Positions 1-13,830 of a stretch of DNA of 64,000 nt are shown here, in pieces (the stretch's first letter is position 1; the number at the start of each line of letters is the position of its first letter). This stretch comes from Mitsuaria sp. PDC51 (GTDB taxonomy: Bacteria; Pseudomonadota; Gammaproteobacteria; Burkholderiales; Burkholderiaceae_C), in assembly GCF_900113225.1 (NCBI RefSeq), contig NZ_FOZE01000001.1, forward strand, positions 2,356,001 through 2,420,000, in the 5' to 3' direction. Under the pieces are notes generated by a model. The model was not told where the DNA came from. It did no database searches and saw only the letters and a program-made list of their open reading frames with translations. The translations under genes and the position numbers were made by a program.

Positions 1-1
1 C

Positions 2-1309
2 ACGGGGCAGCAGAAGCAGCAGGGCGTGCCCGACATCAAGGGCGTGAAGGACCTGGCGCCGGCCGAGGCCGCCAAGGTGGCCGAGGCGATCGACCTGCTG
101 ACCAAGGCGAACGCGACCTTCGGCATCCAGGCGCTGGACGAGATCGGGCCGCAGCTCGACGAGGTCGTCGCCAAGACCAAGGCGGCGCGCTCGACCAGCG
201 GCGCCACCGGCGGCGACAGCCAGGACCAGCGCCTGGCCGCCAACCAGACGCGGCTGTCGCTGAACCGCGCGATCGACGCGTCCAACGAGGTCAACACGCG
301 GGTGACGGCCTTGAGCCAGACGCTGGACGTCGCCGCGATCAAGGAACACACCGATGCCATCGCCGCGGCGCTCGACGGGCTGCAGAACGACGCGAGCGCC
401 ATCGACGACGCCTACGACGCGATCCGCAAGCACGTGCGGGCGGTCAAGGAGCTGGTCCGCGACCTGAAGACCCGGTCGTCTCAACTGCCGGCGGCGGTGG
501 GCCGCATCCTCTTCGTGCTGCGCAGCTTCCTGGCGCTGAACGCGCCGGGCCGCGCCGTCGCGCCGACCGACGACGAGATCAAGGCCTACCTGGCCGGCAC
601 GCAGGGCAACCTGGGCCAGGACTTCAACCTGGTCTTCGGCGACGGCCGCGAGACGATGGGTTTCGACATCTTCGTCATCTACGCGTCGGTGCTGGAGCAG
701 CAGCTCGCGGTGCGGGCCAAGATGGCGGCGGCGCAGGTCAAGCCGGCCTCGCCGGTGCCGACGCTGGGCAATGCCGAGGACTTCTTCAAGGCGCTCAAGA
801 CCAAGGGCAACGCCGAGGTCATCGACGCCTACGACAGCTACGCCGGGGCCTACTTCTATCACCGCGTCATCGACAAGTTCGACGACATGAAGGTCAGCGG
901 CGTGGCCGAGTTGTACACGCGGCCGCTGTCGATCTTCGGCCTGCGGCCGCTGGTCTGCACCGGTTTCGCGATGCTGGGCGCGCACCTGCTGCAGCAGGCC
1001 GGCGCGTCGCTGAAGGCCTTCCACGTGGCGGTGCGCGCCAGCGACGAGGCGATCGTCGAGAACCGGATCGACGCCGGCCATGCGCTGGCTCACCTGACGC
1101 GCAAGGGCCAGGACCTGTGGGTCACCAACGCCACCGTCGAGGCGTCCAAGGCCGATGCCGAGCGCACCGTCGGCTGGGATCCGAAGGACAAGACGCTGCG
1201 CGAGGCGACGGGATCGACGGTGCCGGGCGCCAACGCCAACCTGGAGAAGGCGCTGGGCGAGCGCGGCGACGCGATTCGCAACCGCGGCAGCGGCGGGCGG
1301 CGCAGATAG
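2..1309 (+). CDS. Helical protein of unknown function, 5' end outside the window
   Basis: The frame is open from the left edge (no stop from base 2), so the true start probably lies upstream; a GTG at 26 is the first possible start inside. About 435 residues are visible. They are rich in Ala, Asp, Lys and Leu and look mostly alpha-helical, with likely coiled-coil stretches in the first 170 residues. One more hydrophobic helix lies near residues 305-330, and the end is basic (Arg/Gly). I see no signal peptide, catalytic motif or recognisable family. The stop is 8 bases before the eCIS-core gene, so the two are very likely co-transcribed. It may be a structural or loading partner of that protein, but this is only inferred from position. 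Confidence 0.7.
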   Translation, partial: TGQQKQQGVPDIKGVKDLAPAEAAKVAEAIDLLTKANATFGIQALDEIGPQLDEVVAKTKAARSTSGATGGDSQDQRLAANQTRLSLNRAIDASNEVNTRVTALSQTLDVAAIKEHTDAIAAALDGLQNDASAIDDAYDAIRKHVRAVKELVRDLKTRSSQLPAAVGRILFVLRSFLALNAPGRAVAPTDDEIKAYLAGTQGNLGQDFNLVFGDGRETMGFDIFVIYASVLEQQLAVRAKMAAAQVKPASPVPTLGNAEDFFKALKTKGNAEVIDAYDSYAGAYFYHRVIDKFDDMKVSGVAELYTRPLSIFGLRPLVCTGFAMLGAHLLQQAGASLKAFHVAVRASDEAIVENRIDAGHALAHLTRKGQDLWVTNATVEASKADAERTVGWDPKDKTLREATGSTVPGANANLEKALGERGDAIRNRGSGGRRR

Positions 1310-1317
1310 GCGGCAGC

Positions 1318-3990
1318 ATGAAACGGGCACCGACCGCTTCCAGGACCTCGCCGAGCGTCGGCCGGGCGTCGCTCGGCGCGGGTGGGCGCGGCCGGTTCAC
1401 CGAGCCCATGGGCCCGCGCGACGACGCGTTCGAGGCCGAGGCGGACCGCGTCGCGCGCGCGGTGGCGAAGGGACCGGGCGGCGGGGCGGCCTGGTCCCTG
1501 GCCGGCGGCGCGGCGCCGCGGGAGAGTCCCACGATCCGGCTGGCACCGAGGGCGGGGTCCGACGCCTCGTTCGAGGCGACCGCGATGCCGGCACCCGCCG
1601 AAGCCCCGCCTGAGGGGGCGGCGTCCGGACCGTCGGCGGCCGAGGGGCGGGGCGCCTTGCTGGCGGATGACGAGGGTCCCCTCCAGCCCGGGCAGATGCG
1701 CAAGGGCGAGTTCCTCGACGCATTGCGCGTGGCCTTGTGCGAGGCGGTCGACGCCGGATTGGCCGGCACGGGGAGGGACTCGCAAGGCTGTCCCTGGATC
1801 GATCACTGGCTCGGGTACTACGCGGAACGCGGCGCCAGCCAGGTTGAACAGGCGCTGAGGCGATACGCCCCGGAGTCGCGCGGCGCCTCGCGCGCGGCCG
1901 ACTACATCGGCGCCGTGTCGGCCCGGGTGGGCCGCAGCGCACGCACCTGGGCCACGACCGGCGAGCTCACCGGACTGCCGCAGGACATGCCCGCCTCGCC
2001 GATGGCCGGTGGCGGGCTGCTCGACGCCTTCGGCGGCATGTTCTTCAAGGGGCGCCCGGGCGGTGCGCAATCCACGCGACCGCCCGCCTCGGTCCAGCGG
2101 GAACTGGGGCCGGGCCAGCCCCTGCCGACGTCGGTGCGCGAGCGCATGGAGCCCGCGTTCGGCACCAGCTTCGCGGGCGTCCGGCTGCACGACGACGGCC
2201 CCGGCCGCCGCCTCTCCGATGAGTTCAACGCCCGTGCGTTCACCGTGGGACATCACGTGGCCTTCGGCGCCGGCGAGTTCCACCCGGGGACGCCCGCCGG
2301 CGATGCGCTGATCGCGCATGAACTGGCGCATGTCGTCCAGCAAGGCCATGCCCGCGAGCCCGGTCCGGGCTCGGCGGCGCGCGCGGGCTCGCTGGAGGCC
2401 GACGCGGATCGCAGCGCCGAGGCCTTCGTGCGGAAGGACTGGCTGGGCGGGCAGGCCCCGGCGCGCGAGGTGGCGCCGCGTCTGCGCAGCGGTCTGAGCT
2501 TGTCGCGCTGCTCCAAGGACAAGACCGCGGCACCGGCCGTGGCCCAGGGCAGGGACCTTCACGCAGGCGCCGTCGCACCGGACGCGGCCAAGCTGCAGCA
2601 GGTGCAACGCGAACTGCATCCCGCCGCCGCCGCCGTGGGCGCGGCGCTCGCCGCCTGGGACGCCGGCGCCGCCGCGCCGGGAACGGTGGCCCAGAAGAAC
2701 GCGTTGAAGGCGGACCTGAAGACCAAGGTGACGCAAGCCATGCTGGCGGAGCTCACCGCGACGATGCCCGGCATCCATGCCGTCTCGGGCACCGCACGGG
2801 TGCCGATCGCCGACCTGGAGGGGCCCGGCAACGCCGCCAAGAAGGTGGTGGACAGGCACTTCGGCGACTGGATCTCGGTGGCGGCGCTGACGCCTTCGCA
2901 GTCCAGCGTGCGGCATGGCTTCGCGTTCCGGGCCTCGGGCGCCGGCAAGAACCTGTTCGACGCGAACGATCGCGCGCAGCGCGCGCTGGCCAATCTGCCG
3001 ATCGACGCGCATGATCTCGCGGGCTGGATGGCCGAGACCTTCGGCGCCGACGCGATGAAGCCGCACAACTTCAGCCCCACGCGTGGCGGCGAGGAACAGG
3101 CCTTCCTCGAGACCGAGATCGTGACGCCCTTCGTCAACGCGCACAAACCGGACCTGGAGCTGTTCGACCTGTTCGGTTTCGCCCTGACCGATCCGAGCAC
3201 CGGCAAGATCGTCATCGGCACGGCCACGAGCCCCGGCCTGGGGACCGCGCCGGGTTCGGGGGGCGCGCCCTCCGAGGCGCAGCGGTCGCTGCGCTGGTCC
3301 GCCTGGGAGACCCTGGTCCACGAGTACATCCACACGCTGGAGCATCCGGTGTTTCACACCGCCGGCGGCGCCAGCAACCGCATCATGTCGGAGGGCTTCT
3401 GCACGATGTTCAGCGAGGAAGTGCTGCTCGACCAGATTCCCAAGGCACCGAAGAACGCGGCGCTGCGGGCGGACATCGAGGGCGGCCACTTCCCCGAGCC
3501 GCCGGCCGGCACCGTGCCGCCGTTCGAGGCCGGCAGCTACGCGGAGTACCTGAAGCATGCGACGGCCATCCGTACCGCCGTGGGAGACAGCGCCGTGAAG
3601 GCGGCCTTCTTCCAGGGGCATGTGGAGTTCCTCGGGCTGACGCCGGGCGGCGCCACCGCGTCGCCGGTGGTCGCCGCGGACCGCGACCTGGTCACGGTGC
3701 CGGCGGGCATCGCGACGGTGAGCGAGCTGGCCAGGGCGGCCCACGTGGCGGAGGCCGACATCGTGGCCGCCAATCCGGGCCTGAGCGCCGGTTCGCCGGT
3801 TGCCGGCACCTTGCATGTCCCGGGCGCGCGCGAACATGTCGTCGTGGAGGCGGGCGCCGGTGGATCGGAAACGCAAGTGCAGATCGCCCGGCAGAACGGC
3901 ATCACCGTGGCGGCGCTCACCGACGCCAACCCGGCGGCGTCGTGGGGATCGCTGGCCGCCGGCACCCGCCTGCTGATTCCGAAGCGATGA
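1318..3990 (+). CDS. eCIS-core (DUF4157) protein with second HExxH domain and C-terminal LysM repeats
   Basis: 890 residues; the ATG at 1318 is the only start that avoids a long overlap with the previous gene. Residues about 35-50 carry the acidic DAFEAEADRVARAV segment typical of eCIS-core proteins. The DUF4157 core spans about 275-345 and ends in HELAHVVQQ (His334, Glu335, His338). A second metallopeptidase-like region follows with HEYIH at 668-672 and a downstream SEGF Glu, a gluzincin-like arrangement. Two LysM-like repeats (about 785-838 and 839-890) close the protein. There is no signal peptide. In the known family, DUF4157 proteins accompany extracellular contractile injection systems and are thought to be cargo or cargo-processing proteins. 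A zinc protease effector that binds glycan is my inference. It overlaps the next gene by ATGA. Confidence 0.85.
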   Translation: MKRAPTASRTSPSVGRASLGAGGRGRFTEPMGPRDDAFEAEADRVARAVAKGPGGGAAWSLAGGAAPRESPTIRLAPRAGSDASFEATAMPAPAEAPPEGAASGPSAAEGRGALLADDEGPLQPGQMRKGEFLDALRVALCEAVDAGLAGTGRDSQGCPWIDHWLGYYAERGASQVEQALRRYAPESRGASRAADYIGAVSARVGRSARTWATTGELTGLPQDMPASPMAGGGLLDAFGGMFFKGRPGGAQSTRPPASVQRELGPGQPLPTSVRERMEPAFGTSFAGVRLHDDGPGRRLSDEFNARAFTVGHHVAFGAGEFHPGTPAGDALIAHELAHVVQQGHAREPGPGSAARAGSLEADADRSAEAFVRKDWLGGQAPAREVAPRLRSGLSLSRCSKDKTAAPAVAQGRDLHAGAVAPDAAKLQQVQRELHPAAAAVGAALAAWDAGAAAPGTVAQKNALKADLKTKVTQAMLAELTATMPGIHAVSGTARVPIADLEGPGNAAKKVVDRHFGDWISVAALTPSQSSVRHGFAFRASGAGKNLFDANDRAQRALANLPIDAHDLAGWMAETFGADAMKPHNFSPTRGGEEQAFLETEIVTPFVNAHKPDLELFDLFGFALTDPSTGKIVIGTATSPGLGTAPGSGGAPSEAQRSLRWSAWETLVHEYIHTLEHPVFHTAGGASNRIMSEGFCTMFSEEVLLDQIPKAPKNAALRADIEGGHFPEPPAGTVPPFEAGSYAEYLKHATAIRTAVGDSAVKAAFFQGHVEFLGLTPGGATASPVVAADRDLVTVPAGIATVSELARAAHVAEADIVAANPGLSAGSPVAGTLHVPGAREHVVVEAGAGGSETQVQIARQNGITVAALTDANPAASWGSLAAGTRLLIPKR

Positions 3991-4562
3991 ACGCCCGTCC
4001 CGTCGCCGGCGCCGCGCTGGTGGTCTTGCTGCTCCTCTCATCGAACCTGGAGGCTGAACCGATGAATGCACCCATGCCGTCCGTCTGCGTCGACGCGATG
4101 CGGGCGCTGGTCGAGGGTCGTCTCGATGCCTGGCCGGGCTTGCCCAGGGGGTGCGGACGCCAGGCGGCGGAGGCGGCTTTCGGGCCCGGGGAGGGCGGTC
4201 CGGACGGCGTCGCTCCGCTCGAGGGCACGGCGACCGCCTTCCGGCGCTATGGACCCTCGCCGCGCGTGCCGCATGCCGTGCAGGTCTGGTTGCGCGACGA
4301 GGCGATCCTGGCGATCGAGGTGGCCGGTCTCGTGCCCGCCGGGCCGCTGGATGAGTTGCTGGGGCCTGCGGAAGCCATCGAGCGCTCGGGGCTGGGGAGC
4401 GTCCACAGCCAACGCATCCATGCGTCGCGGGGGCTGGTGTTGCATGTCCAGAACATCACCGGCGCGATCGTGCGCGCGTACGGCTTCCCGTCCTGCACGC
4501 TGGCGCAGTTCAACGAGCTGCCCTGGGGGCGACTGCAGGTCGAGCGCCGGCCAGTGCGCTGA
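3987..4562 (+). CDS. Small exported protein of unknown function
   Basis: 191 residues from the ATG at 3987, which overlaps the stop of the eCIS-core gene (ATGA), so translation is probably coupled. An N-terminal signal peptide is visible: basic MNAR start, hydrophobic core to about residue 18, and a possible cleavage site after NLEA. The mature part has two cysteines early (about residues 33 and 51) and one late (about 172), which could form disulfides in the periplasm. I recognise no family. As a periplasmic or outer-membrane partner encoded directly after a putative effector, it could be an immunity or accessory protein. That is a guess from position only. Confidence 0.75.
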   Translation: MNARPVAGAALVVLLLLSSNLEAEPMNAPMPSVCVDAMRALVEGRLDAWPGLPRGCGRQAAEAAFGPGEGGPDGVAPLEGTATAFRRYGPSPRVPHAVQVWLRDEAILAIEVAGLVPAGPLDELLGPAEAIERSGLGSVHSQRIHASRGLVLHVQNITGAIVRAYGFPSCTLAQFNELPWGRLQVERRPVR

Positions 4563-4574
4563 AAGGGCTCGTCC

Positions 4575-5723
4575 ATGCTCGTCCCGCGTCACTTCGCCAG
4601 CCCGCCGCCGCGGATGACCCTCCTCGGCCGCCGCGTGTCGAGTTTCCAGGTCTGCGGCGCCGTCGGTCTCGTGGTGGCCACGACGCTGGTGTCGGTGCTG
4701 ACCTGGCATCTGCGGCTGCCGCCCTGGATCGTCCCGTGCCTGCTGACCAGCGGCCTGGCCACCGCCTTCGTGCTGGCGATGGCGACCAAGGTCCTCACCG
4801 GCCAGGAGACGCTGGTCTTCTATCACCACGAGATCGCGATTCTGGCCACGAGCGCGCTGCAGCTGCAGGCGCTGGGCGCGCCGGTGCTGCGCGTGCTGGA
4901 CCTCAACGCGCTGTGGCTCGGCGCCTTCCTGGTCTTCGGGCGGCAGGGCTGCCTGATGGTCGGCTGCTGCCACGGCCGGCCGCACCACTGGGGCGTGCGC
5001 TACAGCGAGTCGCATGCCAACGAGGGATTCCCCGCCTGCTACGTCGGCGTGCGGCTGTTCCCGGTCCAGGTGCTGGAGTCCCTGCTCGTCGCCGCCATCG
5101 TCGTGGCGGGCAGCGCGTTGGCCTGGCGCGGCGCCCCGGCGGGCAGCGTGCTCGCCCTGCACGTCGTCTGCTATTGCGCGGTGCGGATCTGGCTCGAGGA
5201 ACTGCGCGGCGACGCGGCCCGGCCGTACTGGGGGCGCTTCTCGGAGGCGCAGTGGACCTCGACCGTGTTGATGGCGGCGGTGCTCGCCAGCGAATGGCAG
5301 GGCCGGCTGCCGCGCGCCGACTGGCACTTCGGCGTGGGACTGGCGACGGCGCTGGGGCTGGCGGTGCTGGCGCTGACCGGCCGCGCGCGGCATCGCATCC
5401 TGGCGCCGCGCCACGCGGACGAGGTCGCGCGGCTGCTGCGGTCGCTGCGGTCGCTGCGGTCGCTGCCACAGGCGCCGCATGGACCGATCGCGGTGCGGCG
5501 CACCTCGCAGGCCTTCGGCGTCTCGTGTCAGGCGCTGGGGTCGGTGGACGGCCGCCCGTCGACGCTGTACGCGCTCTCGCACGCGGGACGGGCCCTGGAC
5601 GAGCGGGAGGCCCGCGTCCTGTCCGGATTGATCGCGAACCTGGTCGGCGCGCGCGGCGCGCGGGCCCTGCTGCGCGGCGCACGCGGCATCTACCACCTGA
5701 TCGTGCGGGACGCCCCGCGCTGA
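4575..5723 (+). CDS. Prolipoprotein diacylglyceryl transferase (Lgt)-like membrane protein
   Basis: 382 residues; ATG at 4575 with AAAGGG nine bases upstream. Several hydrophobic segments (about residues 22-42, 50-70, 110-125, 165-190, 230-245, 252-268) give a multi-pass inner-membrane protein. The signature GRQGCLMVGCCHGRPHHWG (from about residue 121), followed by LFPVQVLES, matches the Lgt-like superfamily, in which the usual form is GRxGC...GCC(Y/H)G followed by P-x-Q-x-x-E. It differs from housekeeping Lgt by this Cys-rich motif and by a soluble C-terminal domain of about 100 residues. True Lgt transfers diacylglycerol to lipobox cysteines; the substrate here is unknown. It sits inside the eCIS-like cluster, 12 bases after the exported protein. 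Confidence 0.75.
   Translation: MLVPRHFASPPPRMTLLGRRVSSFQVCGAVGLVVATTLVSVLTWHLRLPPWIVPCLLTSGLATAFVLAMATKVLTGQETLVFYHHEIAILATSALQLQALGAPVLRVLDLNALWLGAFLVFGRQGCLMVGCCHGRPHHWGVRYSESHANEGFPACYVGVRLFPVQVLESLLVAAIVVAGSALAWRGAPAGSVLALHVVCYCAVRIWLEELRGDAARPYWGRFSEAQWTSTVLMAAVLASEWQGRLPRADWHFGVGLATALGLAVLALTGRARHRILAPRHADEVARLLRSLRSLRSLPQAPHGPIAVRRTSQAFGVSCQALGSVDGRPSTLYALSHAGRALDEREARVLSGLIANLVGARGARALLRGARGIYHLIVRDAPR
5439..5465 (+). repeat. Three tandem 9-bp units inside the Lgt-like gene
   Basis: The unit CGGTCGCTG occurs three times in a row and encodes Arg-Ser-Leu three times in the soluble C-terminal region of the Lgt-like protein. Because the unit is a multiple of three, copy-number change would alter length without breaking the frame. 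Confidence 0.9.
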
Positions 5724-5751
5724 TCCCCTCCGTGGCTTTCGAGGAGACACC

Positions 5752-6065
5752 ATGCCGGACCTCAATCCCGAACCGCTCCGCCTCGCGGCACCGCCCGTGT
5801 CGTCGCGCGGCGGCCAGGCCGTCTGGGCCCGGTCGGTGCTGCGACTGCAGCGCAGCGTGGGCAACCGCGAGGTGGTGAGGATGCTGGGGCTGTCGCCGGC
5901 CCTGCCGGTGGCGCCCGCGCCCGATGCGCCGGCGCAGGAAGCACCGTTGGCCTTGGTGCCGGCGCCGGCGGCCGCGCCCTGGCGGCGTTGCCTGCAGCTC
6001 GCGTGGCGACGGCTGCGCGGCCTGCCGCCGCCGGACGAGACCGTCGTCCTGATCGAGGGGCGTCG

Positions 6066-6069
<4 letters not shown>
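5752..6069 (+). CDS. Small protein with eCIS-type LQRxxGN motif
   Basis: 105 residues; ATG at 5752 preceded by GAGGAG at a good distance. Residues about 31-45 read LQRSVGNREVVRML. This closely resembles the LQRxxGNxxVxRLL motif found near the N-terminus of many eCIS-associated DUF4157 proteins. The rest is Pro/Ala-rich (about 50-75) and then basic with Trp and Arg (about 80-90). There is no DUF4157 core, so it looks like a detached N-terminal targeting module or a tiny cargo protein. Its stop overlaps the start of the activase gene (ATGA), tying it to that enzyme rather than only to the effector gene. The motif match is by eye; a profile search would settle it. Confidence 0.75.
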
Positions 6070-11203
<5,134 letters not shown>

Positions 11204-11207
11204 GCAG

Positions 11208-11223
11208 GCCGGGCCGGCCCGGC
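11208..11223. other. Perfect 16-bp GC palindrome after the dehydratase-like gene
   Basis: GCCGGGCCGGCCCGGC lies 4 bases after the stop. It could fold as a 6-bp stem with a 4-base loop and end the operon, but no T-run follows, so a factor-independent terminator is doubtful. The rest of the space to 11365 shows no gene. Confidence 0.35.
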
Positions 11224-11365
11224 TTCGCGCTCGCATCGGGGACTCGGACGACGAACTTGTTGGAGGGGCCACGTAATGTGCGTTCCGCGCGGAAGCATCT
11301 AAGTGGTTTGTGAGCCATGCCCTTTTAGACGACAAGTACGTGCGCCGTAGCCAGGATGGTTTCGC

Positions 11366-11938
11366 CTACTGCTTGACAGCCTCGACTTGGATGACCAGGT
11401 GCACGTTGTCGGGGAATCCGTAGTTCAGGCCGTAGTTCACGCCGTACTGGCTGCGCACGATCGTGGCCTCGAAGTCGCCGCCGCAGACCTCGTGCTTGAG
11501 CATCGGGTTCTGGTAGCAGTTGAAGTTGACTGCATGCAGCGTGACCGGGTTGGTCTTGCCGTGCAGCGTCAGCGCGCCCGAGATGTCGGTCACCTTGTCG
11601 CCGTTGAAGGTGAATTTGTCGCCCGCGAAGGTCGCGGTGGGGTAGGTTGCGACGTCCAGCATCTCATTGCTCGAAATGTGCTTGGTGAACTGCGCGAAGC
11701 CGGTGTCCAGCGAGTCGGCGTGGACGGTCACGGACAGCTTGCCGGTCTTGGCGGCCTTGTCGAGTTCGACGGAGCCTTCGGTCTTGTTGAAGCGACCGCG
11801 GTTGGTCGAGGTACCGAAGTGGCCAATCTCGAACGTCGCGAAGGTGTGCGTTGGGTCGAAGTTGTAGGTCACGGTCTCAGCATGTGCGATGCCGGCAAGG
11901 CCGAGGGCGGCGAGAACGATCACAGAAAGCTTCTTCAT
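11366..11938 (-). CDS. YceI family periplasmic protein
   Basis: 190 residues, ATG at 11938 with GGAGCT upstream. A clear signal peptide (MKKLSVIVLAALGLAGIAHA) is followed by YNFDPTHTFATFEIGHFG, the typical opening of the YceI lipocalin-like fold. Further family features are the SVTVHADSLDTGF and GKTNPVTL segments and two cysteines (in NFNCYQN and HEVCGGD). YceI proteins bind isoprenoid or other amphiphilic molecules in the periplasm. It is the last gene of the minus-strand set driven from about 15.1 kb, separated by 160 bases from the esterase gene, so it may also have its own promoter. Confidence 0.93.
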   Translation of the reverse strand: MKKLSVIVLAALGLAGIAHAETVTYNFDPTHTFATFEIGHFGTSTNRGRFNKTEGSVELDKAAKTGKLSVTVHADSLDTGFAQFTKHISSNEMLDVATYPTATFAGDKFTFNGDKVTDISGALTLHGKTNPVTLHAVNFNCYQNPMLKHEVCGGDFEATIVRSQYGVNYGLNYGFPDNVHLVIQVEAVKQ

Positions 11939-12098
11939 GGGGGTGAGCTCCAGCGGGTCAGATTGGAATGGACATGAATTCCCCGGCGCTGACCGCGCCG
12001 CCAGGGGCTTGCCCAACGTTGGGACTCATCTGGGAAGTGAAGGCGCGACGGGCGGTCGCGCAACCCCGCGCGCAGGGTTGGGTTGCTCAGAAGGTTGG

Positions 12099-12740
12099 TC
12101 AAGGCAGGCGCGCCGGGGCGGGCACGCGATTCAGGATGTGGCCCAGGACCCGTCCGTCGATGCCGTGGCCCAGGCCGGGAACCACGTCAATCGATGTCGG
12201 CACACCGGCCTTTGCAAGATGGGCCAAAGCTTCGATGCTGTGGGCTGGCACCATGACGGTATCTTCATCGCCATGCACGAGGTGGACAGTGACACCCGAG
12301 GCCATCAATTCGGGCAGTCGGGCGAACCGACCGGACACTGCGATTACGCGCGCAGCGATCGCACTACCACCACCTGCGGCTGACTCCAGGGCCATGATGG
12401 CGCCTTGCGAGAAGCCGATCAGCGTTGTGGCTTCCGGCGGAACGTTTGCGTCGGATTGCCATCGGCGGATCGTCTCGACGAACAGTGGCAATGCGGCGGC
12501 GACGCGTTCGGGACGATTGCCTTCCGTGAGGCCCGTGACCGAGATCCATTGCAGCCCCTGGCCCAAGTCTGAGCGATACGGCGCTGCGACGGATACCACG
12601 AACGCCTTCGCGTCAATCGCGGCGATCTGCCGGCCGACGCCCGCCATGTTGGATGGCGTCGAGCCAAACCCGTGAAACAGCAGCACGAGCTGCGAGGCTT
12701 GGGTAGTGGGTCGTTGGACCACCAGGGATGCGTCGGACAT
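12099..12740 (-). CDS. Alpha/beta-hydrolase, phospholipase/carboxylesterase (YpfH-like)
   Basis: 213 residues, ATG at 12740. The alpha/beta-hydrolase features are complete: LLFHGFGS near the start for the oxyanion loop, the nucleophile elbow GFSQG, an Asp in HGDEDTVMV, and the His in GLGHGID. Length and layout fit the small carboxylesterase family that includes YpfH. There is no signal peptide, so it is cytoplasmic. It probably cleaves a small ester and may act with the neighbouring ring-cleavage dioxygenase and oxidoreductase on an aromatic or quinone-type compound; that link is inferred from the shared strand and order. Confidence 0.9.
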   Translation of the reverse strand: MSDASLVVQRPTTQASQLVLLFHGFGSTPSNMAGVGRQIAAIDAKAFVVSVAAPYRSDLGQGLQWISVTGLTEGNRPERVAAALPLFVETIRRWQSDANVPPEATTLIGFSQGAIMALESAAGGGSAIAARVIAVSGRFARLPELMASGVTVHLVHGDEDTVMVPAHSIEALAHLAKAGVPTSIDVVPGLGHGIDGRVLGHILNRVPAPARLP

Positions 12741-12907
12741 GATGTGTCTAGGTGCCTGTTGATGTACACCCGACGGCGGAGGACTCTATCGCGAGCACGC
12801 CGTGCAGGATGCCGCCTTCGATCACGGTGAAGGGAGGTACACGCCGCATTCGCACTTCGACCGCGTCCAGATCGCACTGCGTGCATCCGCCCTCTCGTCT
12901 CGGTCGT

Positions 12908-13810
12908 TCAGTGCCTCAGGACGACCTTGCCCTGGGCCCCTGAGGCGACAGCCTCGTGGGCCGCGCCGAGCTGATTCAACGGCAGGGTCTGGGCGATCGG
13001 CACGACTAGTACTCCCCGGGCACCCGCGTCCAACACATCGCCCAGCATCGCGGCATCCGTACGGTGATAGAGCTCGTGAATGGACACGCGGTTGCCTGGA
13101 TTGACGTCCTTGGGCACGGGAACGATGCTCACCACCTTGCCGCCGTCGCGCACATGGCGGATGAGATTTCCTGCCACCGGGCCCGCCGCACTGATGGCGC
13201 GGTCGAACGTCGCACTGGTCGGCGGCACCGTGATGTCCAACGCTTCGTCCGCGAGTTCGCGAGCCTCGCCCAGACGCTCCGGGCGAACCCCGGCAACCGG
13301 CGTTGCGCCAATCTGCTTCAGATACTGCAGCGCTGCGCGCCCGACCGCCCCGAGGCCTCCAGAGACCAGCACCCGATCGCCGGGCTTGACTCCTAGCGCT
13401 TCAACCGTCTGCCGACCGGTGAGGCCAGCCTTGACCAGGGATGCGCCCTCTTCGAAGCTCAGTTCAGCGGGAAGCTTGGCGATGGACGTGGCTGGGACCA
13501 CACCATACTCGGCGTGGGCTCCCTTACCGTTCGCAGCGAAGTCGGCGACGACCCGATCGCCTACGGCCAGTCCCGTGACGCCCTGGCCCAGTTCGACCAC
13601 GGTGCCGGCGGCATCTCCGCCAAGTACCGCTGGCAGCGGGAGCGGAATGTACTGAGCCATGAAGCCTTGCCGCAGGATGAGATCGAAGGGATTCACCGCG
13701 GAGGCCGCGATCTTGATCAGGACTTCGCCTGCAGCGGGTTGGGGAATCGGTAGGTCACCGATCTCGAACTGATCGACGCCACCATAGGCCTTGAGAAGTG
13801 CTGCTTTCAT
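12908..13810 (-). CDS. NADP-dependent quinone oxidoreductase-like MDR protein
   Basis: 300 residues, ATG at 13810 with GGAGAA upstream. It is a medium-chain dehydrogenase/reductase without the structural-zinc cysteines, like quinone oxidoreductases. A GroES-like domain comes first (AVNPFDLILRQG, VLGGDAAGTVVELG), then a Rossmann domain with SGGLGAVGRAALQYLKQ. It should reduce a quinone or enone with NADPH in the cytoplasm. It lies between DoxX and the esterase on the same strand. This gene set is common in proteobacteria as a LysR-controlled electrophile-response group, which fits detoxification. Confidence 0.92.
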   Translation of the reverse strand: MKAALLKAYGGVDQFEIGDLPIPQPAAGEVLIKIAASAVNPFDLILRQGFMAQYIPLPLPAVLGGDAAGTVVELGQGVTGLAVGDRVVADFAANGKGAHAEYGVVPATSIAKLPAELSFEEGASLVKAGLTGRQTVEALGVKPGDRVLVSGGLGAVGRAALQYLKQIGATPVAGVRPERLGEARELADEALDITVPPTSATFDRAISAAGPVAGNLIRHVRDGGKVVSIVPVPKDVNPGNRVSIHELYHRTDAAMLGDVLDAGARGVLVVPIAQTLPLNQLGAAHEAVASGAQGKVVLRH

Positions 13811-13830
13811 TGCGTTCTCCGGAGTAGTGC

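Noticed and set aside
1090-4071. 993-codon minus-strand frame opposite the eCIS-core gene
   Set aside because: Arg/Gly-rich shadow; the plus strand carries DUF4157, HExxH and LysM features.
5439-5465. Tandem 9-bp units considered as a CRISPR or phase-variable repeat
   Set aside because: Units are contiguous without spacers and multiples of three, so they are neither CRISPR nor frame-switching.
11226-11365. Readable plus-strand stretch that might be a transposase or integrase remnant
   Set aside because: About 30 codons look protein-like, but no known family is recognisable and the frame runs into the antisense of yceI.
12741-12907. Possible small minus-strand gene between the esterase and oxidoreductase genes
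   Set aside because: A readable frame exists, but it has no convincing start or ribosome site and no recognisable family.
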